Below, piece after piece: positions 1 through 8,832 of a DNA stretch of 20,535 nt. Each line of letters opens with the position of its first letter. The first letter of the stretch is position 1. The position numbers and the translations under genes are program-made. Where the stretch lies: positions 818,725-839,259 of the forward strand of contig BFEA01000283.1 of the NCBI GenBank assembly GCA_003427395.1, written 5' to 3'. Under the pieces are notes generated by a model that was not told the DNA's origin, ran no database searches, and was given only the letters and a program-made list of their open reading frames with translations. Source of the DNA: Chara braunii (Eukaryota; Streptophyta; Charophyceae; Charales; Characeae).

Positions 1-571
1 AAGGAAAGCGAAAAAAGGGATAACGATAACAACAAATAAATAATAATAATAATAATAGAGTGAGACGCAATGATAACCGGGGGTCAGAGGCCATCAGATT
101 TCCCCGAACTAAAGCTAGTAGTCCAACCTCGTTAAAATTAGACCCTTGTTTTCTTTCCCATTTTTTTTTTCTTACTGCCCTTTTTGCTTTAGCCTTATGT
201 TTCTCTGACTGCTGTCAGTGTCATGCACCTGACCCATAACCCTGTAGAGGGGTGCTTGGTGCATAATAGAAAAGACAACGCCTATCCCTCTACTTTCGCG
301 TCCCAGGACAAACCCGGCGGCTACCACGGCCACAGGCCGGTTGTGCTTTGCTGTACAGCAGGGCGCCGAGCCTGCGTGGACCAAAGAAAGTCCTGTGGCG
401 CCCCCCTTTTGCTGAGGGCTACGCCACCGGAACCTCTCCGCGCTGAGAGTAGTCCAGGAACCAAACCTACAGGACGAGATGAGCCTAGGGAACAATAAAC
501 CGGAACATGGGACTTGTACTGAGCGAGGACCTGATACACAAAGGAGGGCCGGGACACAGCGCCCTCCGACA
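1..571 (-). repeat. Start (U3 part) of the 3' LTR, truncated by the window edge
   Basis: This stretch matches 17743-18313 without gaps (constant offset 17742), with roughly 30 substitutions counted by eye. Bases 1-95 also match 20441-20535. Read on the minus strand it begins at 571 with TGTCGGAGGG, and TG is the expected LTR start. The similarity to the right-hand copy stops exactly here: base 572 onward is unrelated to 18314 onward. It is therefore the beginning of a 3' LTR whose remainder lies left of the window. It contains a short TAA-type microsatellite near 36-57. The open frames crossing it (for example 172-588 minus) have arginine/glycine-rich low-information sequence and are not called as genes. 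Confidence 0.8.
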
Positions 572-600
572 TAATACCAACCCCCCACCCAGCGTCCCCG
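572..600 (-). other. Polypurine-tract-like sequence next to the 3' LTR
   Basis: On the minus strand this reads as a G-rich run (GGGTGGGGGG at 590-581, then TTGGTATTA), immediately followed by the LTR start TGTCGG at 571. A G-rich tract abutting the 3' LTR is what primes plus-strand DNA synthesis in Ty3/gypsy elements. The run is interrupted by T residues and sits about ten bases from the LTR end, so the assignment rests mainly on position. It supports the minus orientation already given by gag-pol. Confidence 0.55.
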
Positions 601-1066
601 CTAGGTCAAAATGCATCACGTTTTCGTCATAAATTCAGCGCGCGCAGTAGTACCCTTCATTCATTACTACTCGCCACTCACTGCGGAGCCCGCACCGTAG
701 CTCTGCGCAATCCATTTTCCATTTTTGCTTTAGTGTTCACTCTCTCTCTCAGCGCTCGTTCTCTTTTTTGGCACTCATTCCTTTCTTCAACGCTTGCCTT
801 TCCCCTGCGGTCACCTCTCTTACTATCTGCGCTCGACTTCACTCTTGGTGCTTACCTTTCTTCGACCATCGCATGGCGTAATCCTCATATTTAGTACAAT
901 CACTTTCCTCTTCTCCTCTTATCAGTCCCCTGCTTTCGTTTTCCCCCTCTTCTATCTCATCACCGTAAATCTCTTTCATATGACACCCCCTTTTATCATA
1001 GATTTCACTTAGTGCTATCATCCTCTGTCTCTCGCCTCTCCCTTAGCAGTCTTCTCACTCTCTATC
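601..1066. other. Pyrimidine-rich non-coding stretch ahead of the antisense ORF
   Basis: The plus strand is rich in C and T, with CTCTCTCTCTC-type runs near 739-752 and many TCTTC clusters. The short plus and minus frames here (794-1012, 839-1021) are low-complexity and unconvincing. It could be the 5' leader or promoter region of the plus-strand ORF at 1067, but no clear TATA box is seen. Confidence 0.4.
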
Positions 1067-1537
1067 ATGCCTGAAGCACGCCGTGGACAGGGTAGAGGAA
1101 GGGGAGGAAGAGGAGAAAAAGCCAAACAGGAGCCGTCGGCCAGGGCACTGAGAGATTATAGTTCAGAGGAGGAGGAAGAGGAGGAGCCACGAGGTTACGG
1201 TCGCCCAAGGCCATACCCTCGCTATTCATTAGCAGGGTGGTACGAGAGGACTCCATCTCCAGATAGGATGGAGTTCCTCCGTAAAAAGTTTGATGCACGC
1301 TACAGCACACCTAGTGCTTCTTCTCCCCCTTATATCCCTAGACCTCCTTCCACTCCAGCAGTAAGCAAAGCCATAGTGCCAGCTCCACCTCCTTTTGTCC
1401 CCTGCGCCGTCACATCACCTCATCATCCTAGTCTCTGCGTTCTCCTCAGCATCTTCCTTCTTCTCTTCCTCTTCCAACTCGAGTTCATGGCTGTCTTTTA
1501 TGTCTTATATAAGTGCGATTTCTTTACAGTCTTTTGA
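1067..1537 (+). CDS. Antisense ORF between pol and the 3' LTR (unknown, disordered, charged)
   Basis: The ORF encodes 156 residues and runs opposite to gag-pol. The N-terminus is a GR/RGG-like basic stretch (RRGQGRGRGGRGEKAK), then an acidic run (SSEEEEEEEP, about residues 32-41), then an arginine/proline/tyrosine-rich part (GYGRPRPYPRYSLAGWYERT), then a Pro/Ser-rich segment to about residue 110. The last 45 residues turn hydrophobic (LLSIFLLLFLFQLEF). This is probably a frame change, because the overlapping frame starting at 1395 gives a Ser-rich run instead. The composition is more protein-like than that of neighbouring frames. Land-plant Tat/Grande/Ogre-type elements are known to carry antisense ORFs in exactly this place. 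No function can be assigned, and it could be a chance ORF. Confidence 0.4.
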   Translation: MPEARRGQGRGRGGRGEKAKQEPSARALRDYSSEEEEEEEPRGYGRPRPYPRYSLAGWYERTPSPDRMEFLRKKFDARYSTPSASSPPYIPRPPSTPAVSKAIVPAPPPFVPCAVTSPHHPSLCVLLSIFLLLFLFQLEFMAVFYVLYKCDFFTVF

Positions 1538-1817
1538 GTCTGATTTCGGCTTACAAAATTTTCAGTTCACTGTCCACTCCATAGCGTCCCATGTCTGAGA
1601 GTTTGGCTTCCATAAGGCCAAGGATGCAGGTTCCTCGTGAACCAGGCCGCTTGTGGACCACAAAATAAAAATTTTAAGGAGGATTTTGTCTGCTTGTTTG
1701 ACTTGTTCAACTGTTGGTCTTTCACATGGAGGTTACCTTAGCTCTTGATCAGGCATCTATGCCAGGGATGACCCCAGTAACGAGGATACTCACTCTGTCT
1801 GCCATGCTGGAAATAGG
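1538..1817. other. Non-coding stretch, nothing recognised
   Basis: No convincing ORF and no repeat is visible. The short plus frame 1714-1923 runs into the tandem repeat that follows and looks accidental. Confidence 0.4.
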
Positions 1818-1990
1818 GCATACCAAACCCTCTTTTCTGTTCTCTGGTTTGAGTGAAACATCTTCTCAGCCTCTCGAGCACCTGATGGGGATACCAAACC
1901 CTTGTTTTCTTTCTCTGGTCTGAGTGAGGCGTCTCCTCAACTTCTCAGATAAAAGGGAGGGGATACCAAACCCTTTTTATTTTCTCTGGT
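1818..1990. repeat. Tandem repeat, about 72 bp period, 2.4 copies
   Basis: Three diverged copies start with ATACCAAACCC at 1820, 1891 and 1963, giving spacings of 71 and 72 bases. Each continues with a T-rich run, TTCTCTGGTYTGAGTGA, then TCTCCTCA/TCTTCTCAG and a G-rich end (GATGGGG, GGAGGGG). The last copy breaks off after TCTCTGGTCTGGG. Tandem repeats between pol and the 3' LTR are typical of large Tat/Ogre-type elements. Confidence 0.75.
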
Positions 1991-2229
1991 CTGGGAACTT
2001 CAAATAATTATTTATATACCTGCAAAACCAGCGAGTCTCACATACAATAATTGCGTCCCCAACATGCAGATCTCTTGATAAACAGCAATCATGCAATCAG
2101 CAGAATAAAATAAAATCCCACGAATAAATAATAAAACAATAAAACAATAAAATAGTAAATGTTACACAACAGCCCTTCACGCCCAGAATCAGTTGATTGC
2201 CTTGGTTTTAGTTTCTCACTGGCTAGGGG
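1991..2229. other. AT-rich non-coding stretch
   Basis: A/T-rich sequence with short AATAAA-like iterations around 2106-2155 (AATAAAATAAAA, AAAACAATAAAACAATAAAA). No ORF is supported. It separates the two tandem-repeat blocks. Confidence 0.4.
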
Positions 2230-3150
2230 TGACAGACGCCCCGTCAGTCTGACATCCCTCATTCGGCCCGCCTCAGGCCAGGACTAGTCAGACCATTTGT
2301 CTTGACAGCCCCTTTGACCTGCCTCCAGGTCAGGACCCATCATACCCACTACTCGAGTATGGCAGCCCTTTGGCACTCTCGCCAGAACACCCAGACTATA
2401 GCGGGTGTGGTCACCCTATGATAGTAGACGTCCCGTCAGTCATACTGTCCACGATCCGGATTTGACCTCGGCGGTCGGGGACCAGCTCACCCACCAGCTT
2501 TTGGCCTGGGGTTTTTGCTACCCCGCCCAGATTTTCGAGTGTAGGACCCGGTTTAACTACAACTCAAGACTCTGGCTAACCTTACTGGATTGCATCCTCT
2601 TACTGGGGTAGGGTTCTAGCTGACCCCTTCCAACCTCACGGGCCAGGCCCCCGGAGCCTTAGCCTTAGTCAGACTACGGAATTTGACACTCGCATCGGGG
2701 ACCTGCTGACCCCACCAGATTGCAACCTACTGCGGCAAGGCTCTGGTTGGCCCCGGCAATCAACAACATTTGAGGTTAGTGAAGATAACAGCAGGCACAA
2801 GCAGTCAGACAAGCATACCATTCCCCACAAGCAGACTGCCCATGCCCCCATAATAAGACAAACATTTCTCTAGAGACGTCCCTTCGGTCTCAAGAGACAC
2901 TGAATCAATAACATGCTAGCCAATACTAAGAGTTCGCAAGAGACCTCCCTTCAGCCTCAAGCAAAACTTAGTGTTAGCCCCAGAGAGGTCCCTTCCCTCA
3001 ACTGGGATTTCTTTTCCAAGAGACATCCCGTCAGTCTCAAGGAAATACTGAAACACTGATCTCAGAGAGGTCTCTTCCCTCATCTGAGTAAAGACAGACC
3101 ATTAGCCAAGAAGCACGAAGTCCCTCTACTGAAAGAGATGTCCTCTTTTT
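2230..3150. repeat. Array of diverged repeats built on an AGAGACNTCCCGTCAGTCTC motif
   Basis: The motif RAGAGACRTCCCKTCAGTCTC recurs at about 2232, 2427, 2872, 2939 and 3019. The last three are spaced 67 and 80 bases apart. In the final two units it is followed by a second shared motif, CAGAGAGGTCYCTTCCCTCA (about 2982 and 3064). The segment 2230-2800 contains further G/C-rich related wording (GGGGACCAGCTCACCCACCAG near 2477, GGGGACCTGCTGACCCCACCAG near 2697), suggesting older, longer units. There is no integrase-like coding on the minus strand, although this is where integrase would be expected. Confidence 0.6.
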
Positions 3151-3902
3151 AATCTGAATTTTTTTCTTGAATCCTTACAGTAGTATTCTCTTAGTTGTTC
3201 CTTTTCCATCTTTCTGCCAATCTCTTGATAATTTTCATCATATTTTTCAAAGAAGAAGAACACCTCCTCTTCCTTCTCCTCACTCTCTTCTTCTTCCTTT
3301 GAACCTGAACTTTCATCAATCTCATGAGCAGCCACTGCTGCAGCATTAACTTTAGCATACCAATCATTTGGTTCATCTTTCTCTTCTTTCCCAAGAAACG
3401 ATTCGTAAATGTACACACTAGGGATCTCTCCCCATCTGTCTCTTTCTTCTGGCCCTGGATTCCACTTGTAGGAGCATAGCACTTCATAGTCCTCATCATC
3501 TTTTTCATTAAGAAAATTATCAACATAGGTAGATTCTTCAATCGTTCCATTCACATCTTCTTCTTCTTCTTCTCGCCACTCAATCCGGCTTAAACCATCT
3601 GCTTTGTTTTTCTCAGTGGGGATCTTTTCCAGCTTAAAATCATATGTCGAGATGAAGGCGATCCATCTGCTGACTGTTGGATCTACCTGTTGGTGTTTTT
3701 TAATGGCACCAACCACAGCAGATGCATCAGTCCTCAGGATGAATCTCCTTCTTAAAACGTAGTGCGTGAAGCACCTAAGGCTATGGATGATTGACAGTAG
3801 CTCTTTCCTGAATTGGATGTAGCCTCTTTCTGTAGAATTGAGAGTTCTGCTCTCAAATCTCAGAGGTCTTTCTCTCTCATTTTCATCTTTCTGAATAAGC
3901 AC
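3126..3902 (-). pseudogene. Pol fragment: RNase H and acidic tail
   Basis: Ty3/gypsy RNase H. Visible signatures are GVLIQKD-type entry wording at the start, RPLRFESRTLNSTERGY (residues about 12-28), FRKELLSIIHSLRCF (31-45), RRRFILRTDASA (51-61, with an RNase H acidic residue) and the C-terminal KNKADGLSRIEW (98-109). The domain is followed by a long acidic linker (residues 110-215, several E/D runs) ending in REYYCKDSRK and GHLFQ, wording that usually leads straight into the integrase HHCC zinc finger. A TAG stop follows and no integrase is seen. The frame differs from that of the RT part upstream: a one-base loss near 3938 removes the first RNase H acidic motif from the frame, so the open frame begins after the break. 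Confidence 0.9.
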
Positions 3903-3907
3903 TCCAC

Positions 3908-4907
3908 TCAGAGCAACTGGTCCTCCATCCGCTCAATGATGAAAGGTCTTGTCTCCTCATCATCATAATATGGTACTCCCAGCACTACACCACCATCATC
4001 TCTTAGTTTTTCTTGCAATGTTTCCGTTGCGGCTTGTCTTTTATCATTCCATGCTAAGTTAGCACCTTGCCTTACCATTTCCCTCAGAGGCTCTGCAAGG
4101 GCAGCAAAATAAGGAATAAAAATCCTCCAGAATCCAGAGACTCCCAAGAAGCTTCTGACGTCTGTCACTCTTTTGAGAGGCAGAAACCAGTTCAAGATAT
4201 TGTCCATCTTCTAGGGATCTGGACTCCTACCCTTGGAGAAGCATCTGAAGCCCAAGATTATCACTTCTGGTTGGAAGAGAAGGGACTTTGGTCCACTGGC
4301 AGTCAGATTATACTTCTGAAGTCTCTCTAGGACCATCTTTACTCCCTCGGCATGTTCCCAGACAAACTTCCTGACTCCCCCTGCGACTAAAGTCTCATCT
4401 CTTACCAACGGTCCTTTTACAGGGTTATCATCAATGCAGGGACTGGTTATTTCAGGGAAAATATCCTGCATGACTTTGATCATATCCCTTTGAACCACTG
4501 CCACTCCATTAGTCCAGCCCTGAGGTACCACGCACATTTGAACAAGCTCCTTGGCGTGTGCATGACAGTCATTGGCCAGCTAGTGGGATCAATAGGGAAC
4601 TGATCATAGCCAGAATACAAGTCAACTAGAGAATAAATACATCGACCAGCAAAGGATTCGGCGAGGAGATCAGCATTAGGAAGACTACCTGCATCACGTA
4701 CCGCCACAGAATTGAGCTTCTGAAGATTACGTATCCATCTTAGTCTGCCCCATGGTTTCCAGAAATAAAACCAGTGATTAGCATACAGTTCATCAACAGG
4801 TTCAACAACATTAGATGCAATCTTCTTGTCAAGGTACTTTACTACTTCCGCTTCTTCCTTTAGGGCATACTTGGTTGGTCTATCATTTCATGGAACATGA
4901 TCAACTG
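3908..4907 (-). pseudogene. Pol fragment: reverse transcriptase, broken
   Basis: Ty3/gypsy reverse transcriptase in two frames. Upstream part (frame of 4480-4707, open back to about 4887): WGRLRWIRNLQKLN fingers motif, VRDAGSLPNADLLAESFAGR, and the palm motif IYSLVDLYSGYDQFPID with the first catalytic aspartate. A frameshift near 4548 leads to the second frame: MCVVPQGWTNGVAVVQRDM, then the YxDD-box equivalent CIDDN (second and third aspartates), NLTASGPKS, and GFR before a TAG at 4213-4211. The same frame reopens as the thumb/connection (LNWFLPLKRVTDVRSFLGV, GFWRIFIPYFAALAEPLR, LGVPYYDD). A TGA lies at 4890-4888. All RT catalytic residues are present, but the reading frame is not intact. Confidence 0.9.
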
Positions 4908-4908
4908 T

Positions 4909-5444
4909 CTAAATTTTGGCCATCTTGATCATGTCCACGTCCAATCGCCCCCTCTCTTCATCATTAAAGGAGAAAGCACTAGGGAATTCATGACACATCC
5001 TGAAGATATATTCTTTCTCTTTAGGCAGGATAAACTGATCCGAGTCTATCTTCATTGTGTCAAACCTCTCTTTGGTGATCATATTCTCAAGTTTTGCTGA
5101 TTCTCTCAATGCTCTTATAATTTTCCTCTCCTTTTCCAATGCTTCATCATAATCTTTCTCTATTAGGACTGCCACTGGGTTTTTCTTCACCCCCTTGGGC
5201 TTGTATTTTATTTTTGACCCAGTGACTATTTTTCTAAAAAAGGGTGAGTCGATGCAAATCCCAATTTCATATTTCCTCCCTTAGCAGTTTCTACAGCTTT
5301 CTTAAAGGCCTCAATTTGCCCGTCCTCATCCTAGAGTTTACCAAGGGCTCTTATCATTTTTGAAACCTGATTGATTCCCACTGAAATCTCTTCTTTTGCT
5401 TCTCATTTTTCTTCCTCCTTTAGTCTCCTAACCATTTCAGCAGA
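4909..5444 (-). pseudogene. Pol linker between protease and reverse transcriptase
   Basis: The downstream part (5190-4909) is a 93-residue open piece rich in charged residues, including HEFPSAFSFNDEERGRLDVD, the wording that normally precedes gypsy RT in this group. It ends in TAG (4911-4909) in the same frame as the RT start. The upstream part (5444-5260) continues the protease frame with a helical, charged sequence (QVSKMIRALGKL, GQIEAFKKAVETAKGG), broken by TGA at 5405-5403 and TAG at 5333-5331. A frameshift near 5260 separates the two. No independent function is expected. Confidence 0.7.
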
Positions 5445-6095
5445 TCATTCCCTCCTGATCGAATTAGCAGATAGTTGATGCTTGAAGTCATTTTTCGTAC
5501 TGACCATAAAGGTCTGCTCTTGAACAGTCTCAGGATCTTGTAGACTGATCCAAGATGACCCCTCATGACTGAAAAATTGGACTGTTTCCATCCTATGCAA
5601 GAATGGAGTTCCCAAAATACAGTCATGATCCAGATCTGGCACTACAAAACCGAGTAACTCCAAAGTCATTGTCACAACCCTGATACGCAAATTATCAATA
5701 AATTCAGCCACGAACAACTCTCCTGCAATATTACTCAGTACATTTTGTGCAGGTCTATCAATAGATAAATTACATGCTTCCATCGCTCTTCGTGAAAGAA
5801 GTATCATCTCTGCCCCAGAATGTACTAGGGCTAGAATCTTCACTTGATTAATGCGAATTGTAAGGTGCTCACAACCCATGGTTGCAAATCTCATCTTGCA
5901 ACCTGGTAGTGATCTATTCACTTGGTTGGGAAAGACTGACCCCAAATAATTAACTTCCAATTTCTTCTTCTCAATTAACTTCTTCAACTCTTCTCTTAGT
6001 TTGGGCGTTAGCGTCATTGCTTCCTTGAAAGACAGTGTCACTTCCGTTTCTTCCAGCATTTTGGCAATTACATCTCCCGTCATCCAAATCTCTCT
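5445..6095 (-). pseudogene. Pol fragment: retroviral-type aspartic protease with a lost catalytic Asp
   Basis: The open frame runs from about 6095, where it takes over from the gag/NC frame, to TGA at 5447-5445. Protease signatures are the strand IRINQVKILALVHSGAEMI, where family members have D-S/T-G, and ILGTPFL further on (in DLDHDCILGTPFLHRM), matching the usual I-L-G-x-P/D-F-L box. The catalytic triplet reads HSG because the Asp codon has become CAT. A helical KLREELKKLIEKKKLEVNY segment precedes the domain. The upstream end of the open frame (6164-6096) overlaps the NC frame and is probably not coding. Confidence 0.85.
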
Positions 6096-7014
6096 TGAGA
6101 ATAAATTTTTTCTTTCTCCCCGGTTCATTCTTTTCCTGTGAACGTTTTGGTTTAGGGTCATCAAGGATGTTAATAAGTGACTCCTTAACCTTCTTTCTTT
6201 TCTTTTCTTCTATCGTTTGAGATGTCATACGGGTTTGACGGTTTCTCACTTCACCAACCCTGACACTGGGTTCCATGATAAGTTCTAGGGGTAGATTGTC
6301 ATGGAACGACATCATGTTAGCCAGGAGATGAGTCATCTCATTGGAAGAGGACTCTACTAATTCATAAAGAATCTGAGAAGTAGGATTCCCTCCCAGTGGA
6401 GACTCACTTGTAGATGCCTCGCTAGGCCCACACTCTGTCAATGTTAAGGACTGCAGAGACAGCTCAATCGTGGTATAATGGTCATCTGCTCTTTGTACCA
6501 GTTCATTAGGCAAGTCTCCAGTGAGGAAATGAACATTTACATTGGTTTTTTTCTTCTTCTTAATCTTTATATTTTCATCATGTTTAAGAGCAAGAAGTCT
6601 CATACCTCCCGGATGTCTGGTATCCAACTTATTCCATGAACTATCACAGACATGGCCCATTGCATCTTTCTTTGCTACCCCACTCCTTACATCCTCCTCA
6701 AGAGGCTTGCAATAGATGGTAGCGTGATCTTCTTCACCACAATAGTAGCAGACAAAACTCCTCTTAGGACGCTCATCATATTTTTTTCTCTCTCTGCTTT
6801 CTCCATCACCATTCTTCCCATTCCTTTTGGCTCTGGATGAATCCCCTTTCTTATCATGATTTTCGTTGGCATCATCATCGTCGTCATCTTCCTCACTTTC
6901 AGCCTTTTTTTTTTCCCTGTCATCCACAGCATGCGTTGCAGGCCTTGGAGGCATAAAGTTAGCCATCACTTTTTGAAGAATATTCTCAGCAGTCAGATTG
7001 CTTCCTCTATTCAT
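5971..7014 (-). pseudogene. Gag C-terminal part with CCHC zinc knuckle
   Basis: 347-residue open frame in the same frame as the gag core, separated from it by one TGA (7032-7030). It begins with an acidic run (EEDDDDDD about 41-48) and a basic patch. A single CX2CX4HX4C knuckle follows at residues 89-102 (C89, C92, H97, C102; wording CYYCGEEDHATIYC), the nucleic-acid-binding motif of gag/nucleocapsid. Beyond it are a lysine run (KIKKKKK) and a Ser/Thr-rich spacer. The real coding probably leaves this frame near 6095, where a +1 shift enters the protease frame. The last 40 residues look out of frame. Confidence 0.85.
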
Positions 7015-7029
7015 TCCATTCTCAGTCTT

Positions 7030-7677
7030 TCAATCCTTGGTCAAAGTACTGATCTGATCCAGTGACCATTTCTTATGGGAGACAGTAGGTAGGGTTCTTA
7101 TGATTGCAACCATTTCATCCCATCTGAGAGGATAGTGTTGAGCTTGATTAAGGACTGCTTTCCTTTCAGTGTCAGTAAAACTTGTCAAAAATATATGGCA
7201 TCTCTGAGCTTCATCCAAATATGGAATTCTTCTTGCTGTTCGGATGAAGGTCTGAAGAAAAACATTCAAAGTGTCATATTTAGCTTTTTTGATGTTAAGT
7301 AAATCCTTCGTTGTGGTTGGAACTGAATCTTTCTCAAATTTCTTTTTCAGCCTCTCCTTGACCTCTTCCCATGTAGTGGCTCCTTCCATTAGTTCCTGAA
7401 CGGCCAGCTTTGAGTCAGTATCACAGTAAGATGGAAGATGCTTAAGTTGTTGCTTATCTGTCCAGCCATAACTCAGACCGAATAATTCATATTCATCTAG
7501 GAAATCATTAACCTGGGGTCCTTTGAAACAGGGAATTCTTTCATCTGGCCTCTTTGCTCTTGGAATATCTGACCCTCCTTTGATTGTATTAACCCTCCCA
7601 ACCAGTTCTCGTATAACCCCAACCAAGACATCTTCATTGGTTCCTGCTGATGTACTCGGTCTTCCTCATCTCGTCAT
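7030..7677 (-). pseudogene. Gag core (retrotransposon gag domain)
   Basis: The core frame is open from 7665 to TGA at 7032-7030. It shows the usual gag capsid-like pattern: FKGPQVNDFLDEYELF, a helix with LKHLPSYC, ATTWEEVKERLKKKFEKD, then LNVFLQTFIRTARRIPYL, with the TWEEVKERL...F signature of Retrotrans_gag domains. The first in-frame ATG is at 7677-7675, three codons before a TGA (7668-7666). Without that stop the protein would start there. Otherwise the first internal ATG is well inside the domain. The upstream end overlaps the tail of the preceding open region in another frame. It forms the structural shell protein of the element. Confidence 0.85.
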
Positions 7678-7747
7678 CTTGACCATAGATTTTTCCCAAA
7701 TATTCTCTTCTTTTTCTGTGACTCTTATCCTTTTTCTTCTCTGCTCT

Positions 7748-7972
7748 TCAATCTCTCACTCTTCTTGCAAGAGATACAAGCTCGTTCCTCTCTTCTCTTA
7801 TCTGCTCTAACCCTTGAGAGTTCTGTACATATAGGGTATAAACAATAACAGATTGGGTAGTAATCAAGGGCAGTGCAATCCTTCTCATCCTTTCAATCTA
7901 ATCTTCAATCAACTCTCTCTCATCATCCGTACTTAGTCTTCTGTCATATCCCTTTATAGTACCCCGAATCAT
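7748..7972 (-). pseudogene. Module B0, small ORF of unknown family (one in-frame TAG)
   Basis: From ATG at 7972 to TGA at 7750-7748, about 74 residues, with a single in-frame TAG at 7900-7898. It begins MIRGTIKGYDRRLSTDDE. After the TAG it carries the B signature RMRRIALPLITTQSVIVYTL, then ERNELVSLARRVRD at the end. It aligns with B1 (RMRDSALRIITDQTEISYLL), B2 (MMMEHALTLVRNHTKIEYTY) and B3 (MMRELALKLVNEQNVIEYTI). It shares B1's frame and is separated from it only by B1's TAA, so the two may once have been one reading frame. It lies about 70 bases upstream of gag. No known family is recognised. Confidence 0.65.
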
Positions 7973-8017
7973 AAAATATCGAGTTAGGTCTATAATCTCA
8001 TAATCAAATTGTATCGT

Positions 8018-8308
8018 TTACAGCCCACTGTGGATTCTTCTTGCAAGAGAGACCCGTTCCTGGAAAGTGTGATATGATACTCTCGCAATAGTTCCCACTT
8101 TCACCACTTTTAACAGATAGCTTATCTCAGTCTGGTCAGTGATAATTCTCAAGGCAGAATCTCTCATTCGATCTAATAAAGACTGCAAAAACTCAAGCTC
8201 ATCTAGGGTAGAAAGATTTATGTCAGAGATCCGAAGAGTCCCTTCTATCTTGACTACTCTACCTTCCTACACAACTTCCAGTGTCAACTCTTCAGTCAAA
8301 CTGGGCAT
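8018..8308 (-). pseudogene. Module B1, small ORF of unknown family (one in-frame TAG)
   Basis: ATG at 8308-8306, TAA at 8020-8018, about 96 residues with one in-frame TAG at 8269-8267. After the TAG the sequence reads GRVVKIEGTLRISDINLS, a helix, the B signature RMRDSALRIITDQTEISYLL, then FQERVSLARRIHSGL. Predicted layout is strand (GTLRIS), helix, strand (EISYLLKVV), helix. It starts about 30 bases after the stop of A1. The function is unknown. Similarity to B0, B2 and B3 shows it is a real, duplicated unit rather than a chance ORF. Confidence 0.7.
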
Positions 8309-8337
8309 TGTTAATCATCATAAGCAACATCGGAAAG

Positions 8338-8832
8338 CTAGATCTCGGGTTGAACATAATCAGTGACCTCGAATCTGTGTTCAAAGGTACTCAGGAGTAA
8401 GGATTTTATCATCACAGTGGAGTCTTTTTCTCTTGCTCTACCAATCTCAGCAATCGCTTCCAACAGAGGCATCCAATCTCTCCTACCTTCAAACCCCTTA
8501 GCAATTGAGAACTCGGGAAGCCTCTCAAATTGTCTCTTTAGTTTTTCAAGTCATTCCTTGGTTCTTATGAGACTAATATAAGCACCTGTCTGACACTTCA
8601 AGTAGTCATTTTCCTTCTCTAGGCCTGCTGGTACATAAATCCTTACGTCTAGGCTGCCCGTACTCAGGAATTTGACCACGAGGATATGAAATATTATGGG
8701 CCCTCTCTCACAAATCTCATATCTCAGGATCACAATAGGATTATCACACCCTATCACCTCATTGAGTTTATCCCTCACAGTAGTTATCCTGGCTACTGAG
8801 AGTATTCTTCTTAGACTCTCTTCACTTTTCAT
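8338..8832 (-). pseudogene. Module A1, small ORF of unknown family (one in-frame TGA)
   Basis: ATG at 8832-8830 overlaps the TGA of A2 as ATGA. The frame is open to a TGA at 8553-8551 and continues, still recognisable, to TAG at 8340-8338. A-type signatures are PIVILRYEI, then FHILVVKFLSTGSLDVRIYV, an amphipathic helix broken by the TGA (LEKLKRQFERL follows it), and RRDWMPLLEAIA, which corresponds to the DGTNWLP / YNWYAMIKFA end of the other copies. It lacks the proline-rich PxPP segment before that tryptophan. Its last 25 residues after a second methionine are unrelated to other copies. Confidence 0.7.

Noticed and set aside
172-588. 138-codon minus frame in the LTR start (also 17857-18363)
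   Set aside because: It crosses the LTR/internal boundary at 571 and lies upstream of the TATA box in U3. Coding is unlikely.
2230-3150. CRISPR-like array
   Set aside because: Repeat units are diverged, unevenly spaced and without distinct spacers, and lie in a eukaryotic retroelement.
4067-4330. Plus-strand frame over the RT region
   Set aside because: Shadow of the reverse transcriptase coding on the minus strand.
6102-6108. AAATTTA slippery heptamer on the minus strand near the gag-pol frame change
   Set aside because: It is in the wrong phase for -1 slippage, and the frame change here is +1.
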